The notes beneath the pieces are model-generated. The model saw only the letters and a program-made list of their open reading frames with translations, searched no databases and was not told the DNA's origin. DNA of 64,000 bases from Deltaproteobacteria bacterium RIFCSPHIGHO2_02_FULL_40_28 (lineage in GTDB: Bacteria; UBA10199; 2-12-FULL-40-28): contig MGRJ01000022.1 of assembly GCA_001798135.1 (NCBI GenBank), positions 12,979 through 76,978 on the forward strand, written 5' to 3'. The position numbers and the translations under genes were made by a program. Of this stretch, positions 61,885 to 64,000 are shown piece by piece (the stretch's first letter is position 1; the number at the start of each line of letters is the position of its first letter).

Positions 61885-63855
61885 TTAAAGTCCCGCTCTC
61901 GCAACAGGCATTTTGGCAAGGGTTGGAGCAGAAGTTCTAACGGTGTGGGTTCTGTTTCGTGATGGAGTTGTGCCTATTTCCCCATACATTCTTTCAACTA
62001 TTTCTTCTGCATCTAGTTGGTAGCCTTGGTTGGTAGCTCGGTTGCAAAGATCGATCAGAATTAAAATTTCTTCATCAATTGGATCAGCAGATTCGCCTTC
62101 TTCTTCAGTTAATTTTCTTCCTTCTTCAGCTAAAGTTTCTATGTGAGATTCATCTCCTTTGAGTAATTCTAAAAGAATCATTTCATCTTCTATTAAATTT
62201 TCTTTCCAAGCCAAAGCTAAGGTTCCAACTCGTGGTGAAAGTTGAGCAGTTCCACTTGTGGCAGATGGTGGCACACCCCCACTACCTTCTTTTGGCAGTG
62301 AGCCCTCTGTTTCTGATGGTACTGCTTTAACGAGAGTTAATTGTTGAATACCATCCATGTCTCCTTGGCTTCCTACAAGTCTTGGTGGATTTTTAACCCA
62401 GGCCCACTCCCTTTTATCTGCCACAACATAAGAAGCGGGAATGCGGGCTGGAAGAAATTGAGTGCCAAGAGAACTTATCCTAGGGCCAGTAGGCACAATA
62501 CCCTGGGCGCCTTGTGTAATGGGCATCATAGCAAAGTCTGAAGTTACAATGATTCTATCAGCTTGTGTTCCTAATCCATTGATGTGTTGTTGTTGAAGTT
62601 GCATGGAGAATCTCGAAACAAAAGGGCCCATGTGTGTGCTGAGAAGCTCCTCACTTTCTGGAAATTTTTCCAGAAATCTTTTTTGAAAATAAACGACAGG
62701 GAAATAAGCCAATTGGCTTACAAGCATGGTAGAAACTAAAAAATCAGCTTTTTCTCCTGATTCTAAAAATAAAATGGGTTCACTTAAATGGTAGGCCTCC
62801 ACCAAGCGGTTGATGCGTGCTAAGACCTTTTGAAGATTATCTTCTTGGGCTAAAATAGCATCTACCCTTCTTGCAAATTCAAAGGAAACACCGCTTAATT
62901 CTCGGGGACGCAGTTCAATTTTACTGCGTAGAGTAGCATCTCCCACTGCATTTCTTGCATGCACCAGGGAGGGCAAGTCCACATCGTAGAGTGCTACTTT
63001 TCTAAAACGAGCTGCTAATTCTGCAAGAGGCAAATCAAAGCCATGTCCAGCCCCTAAAACAACGGCCAGTTCGTCTCCAGAAGCTTCTCCCATAGCTCTC
63101 AGAATACCCCCCTTGTTTTTAGCCCAATGATCTCTCCATTCAGGTGGGGGGTTTCTCCCATCTTCTCTCATGTGTGTTGCAATAGAGGAATAGCCGATAG
63201 CACCCATAAGGCTGGCATCAATACTTGAATCATAGTGCCAAGGTTTTAGTTCGATGGTGTCTGGAAAAGCAGAGGGGTTAGTTTTTCTTTCTGCTGCTGC
63301 CAGCATTTCATAAACGGTAAGGGCATCACCCATGGTCATGGGAAGTGGAGTTCCTGCTTGAATACCAGCCATTTCAACGGTTCGTCCTAGGGCCACAAAG
63401 GTTTTGTAATAACTGGTATTTCCTGAAGGAGGTTTTTTTTCATCTAACATTTCTCTGATTTCACTTAATTCTGCAGTATAGGGGAATCCCTGTAAAACAG
63501 GACGATTTGCAAACATAAAATCGATGGTAACAGCAACGGCTTCTGCTGAAGCATTTTCCTGCCATTGGCGAGCTAGGGTAACCCTGGGGGCTGCTGCGGG
63601 TGCGGGGCTTGCATAGCGTGTGGCAGCTACTGTTGAAGAAGGTCTGCCCATTGCTGCTTGACCCAATATTTCAAGAATTCTTTGAAGGCGTGGATCAAAC
63701 CTGTTTCTTGTCCCATCGGTAACTTGATCAATTAAAGTGTGCAGGGCCTGTTCAACATCATTCTGGCGCATAGTTGGCCCAGGGCGTAAAAGCCCCTGAT
63801 CAGCAAGGTAGCCAATGATGAAGCTGAAATCTTGTTCAGAAATAGGTGCCGGCAT
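61885..63855 (-). CDS. Large protein with SAM-methyltransferase-like core, function unknown
   Basis: The 656-residue protein has no signal peptide or membrane helix. Residues ~1-110 are a Pro/Ala-rich head. The middle has AVVLGAGHGFDLPLAELAARF followed by the acidic strand end LYDVDLPSLVHARNAV and later PILFLESG, the order of motifs I and II of class I SAM methyltransferases. Similarity to the LCMT/PPM1-like group is possible. The last ~150 residues are low-complexity and acidic (EEGESADPIDEE). I do not recognise the substrate. It sits alone between tRNA-Phe and the right-edge repeat. Confidence 0.6.
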   Translation of the reverse strand: MPAPISEQDFSFIIGYLADQGLLRPGPTMRQNDVEQALHTLIDQVTDGTRNRFDPRLQRILEILGQAAMGRPSSTVAATRYASPAPAAAPRVTLARQWQENASAEAVAVTIDFMFANRPVLQGFPYTAELSEIREMLDEKKPPSGNTSYYKTFVALGRTVEMAGIQAGTPLPMTMGDALTVYEMLAAAERKTNPSAFPDTIELKPWHYDSSIDASLMGAIGYSSIATHMREDGRNPPPEWRDHWAKNKGGILRAMGEASGDELAVVLGAGHGFDLPLAELAARFRKVALYDVDLPSLVHARNAVGDATLRSKIELRPRELSGVSFEFARRVDAILAQEDNLQKVLARINRLVEAYHLSEPILFLESGEKADFLVSTMLVSQLAYFPVVYFQKRFLEKFPESEELLSTHMGPFVSRFSMQLQQQHINGLGTQADRIIVTSDFAMMPITQGAQGIVPTGPRISSLGTQFLPARIPASYVVADKREWAWVKNPPRLVGSQGDMDGIQQLTLVKAVPSETEGSLPKEGSGGVPPSATSGTAQLSPRVGTLALAWKENLIEDEMILLELLKGDESHIETLAEEGRKLTEEEGESADPIDEEILILIDLCNRATNQGYQLDAEEIVERMYGEIGTTPSRNRTHTVRTSAPTLAKMPVARAGL

Positions 63856-63968
63856 AATAAAAACCGGTATCGACTTTCATGAAAAATTTGTTGCTAAGAA
63901 AAAATGACAGGGAGTTCTAGCTACACACCTTTCGTACAGTTGTTTCAAAATGAGAATGAGCTATTTTT

Positions 63969-64000
63969 ATCCCCCCTCCCTTGAGGGGAGGGGGTTGGGG
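63969..64000. repeat. C/G-rich palindromic repeat at the right edge
   Basis: CCCCCCTCCCTTGAGGGGAG and GGGGTTGGGG belong to the same repeat family as 372-510 and 31500-31542; the element continues past the window. Confidence 0.6.

Overview
The window looks like a chromosomal segment of a Gram-negative, AT-leaning bacterium with aerobic respiration. The evidence is many lipobox signal peptides, BamD, LexA, a caa3-type oxidase and an alternative complex III. The gene mix (actABCDEF next to cta genes, glycine cleavage with split GcvPA/GcvPB, many secreted lipoproteins of unknown role) suggests a deltaproteobacteria-like or related uncultured lineage; that placement is inference. No plasmid, phage, CRISPR array or complete IS element is visible. 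The DNA is tightly packed and no gene-free stretch exceeds 300 bases.

Layout. 1-4840: one-carbon metabolism (3' end of folD, then gcvT-gcvH-gcvPA-gcvPB with overlapping starts and stops). 4921-6075: a AAA/DUF4143 ATPase on the minus strand. 6165-10835: a cobalamin riboswitch followed by three lipoprotein genes, the last a beta-propeller, then an MFS transporter with its own promoter. 12128-25980: a respiratory supercluster, actABCDEF, a SCO-type copper chaperone, ctaCDEF (subunit II and a subunit IV that both carry cytochrome c domains), ctaA and ctaB. 26129-28458: a second AAA/DUF4143 ATPase and an RlmI-like rRNA methyltransferase. 28614-35232: a lipoprotein with a dead M6-type protease domain, B12-dependent metH, and lexA divergent from metH.

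35229-43876: small-molecule enzymes (Gfo/Idh oxidoreductase, MBL hydrolase, histidine phosphatase, kinase-HAD fusion), ygfZ, an SLT-type lipoprotein and two tandem beta-propeller lipoproteins. 43912-47925: glyS-ppdK. 48191-54018: patatin-like protein, BamD, a TPR protein, a secreted cysteine-rich protein, an aberrant P-type ATPase and a PAP2 phosphatase. 54001-64000: rimO, an M30-type metalloprotease lipoprotein, a YhcC-type radical SAM protein facing a truncated oxidoreductase, an M23 peptidase, an ankyrin protein, tRNA-Phe and a 656-residue protein with a Rossmann-type methyltransferase core.

Three themes run across the window. (1) B12: a B12 riboswitch drives surface lipoproteins, and a B12-dependent MetH lies downstream. 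(2) Many monocistronic or first genes have a recognisable -35/-10 pair ending only 6-13 bases before the ATG and no Shine-Dalgarno, so leaderless or nearly leaderless mRNAs seem common. (3) Several families of palindromic intergenic repeats are present, including ~100-base hairpins with a constant head and gene-specific, compensatory stems, and one C/G-rich palindrome translated in frame inside MetH.
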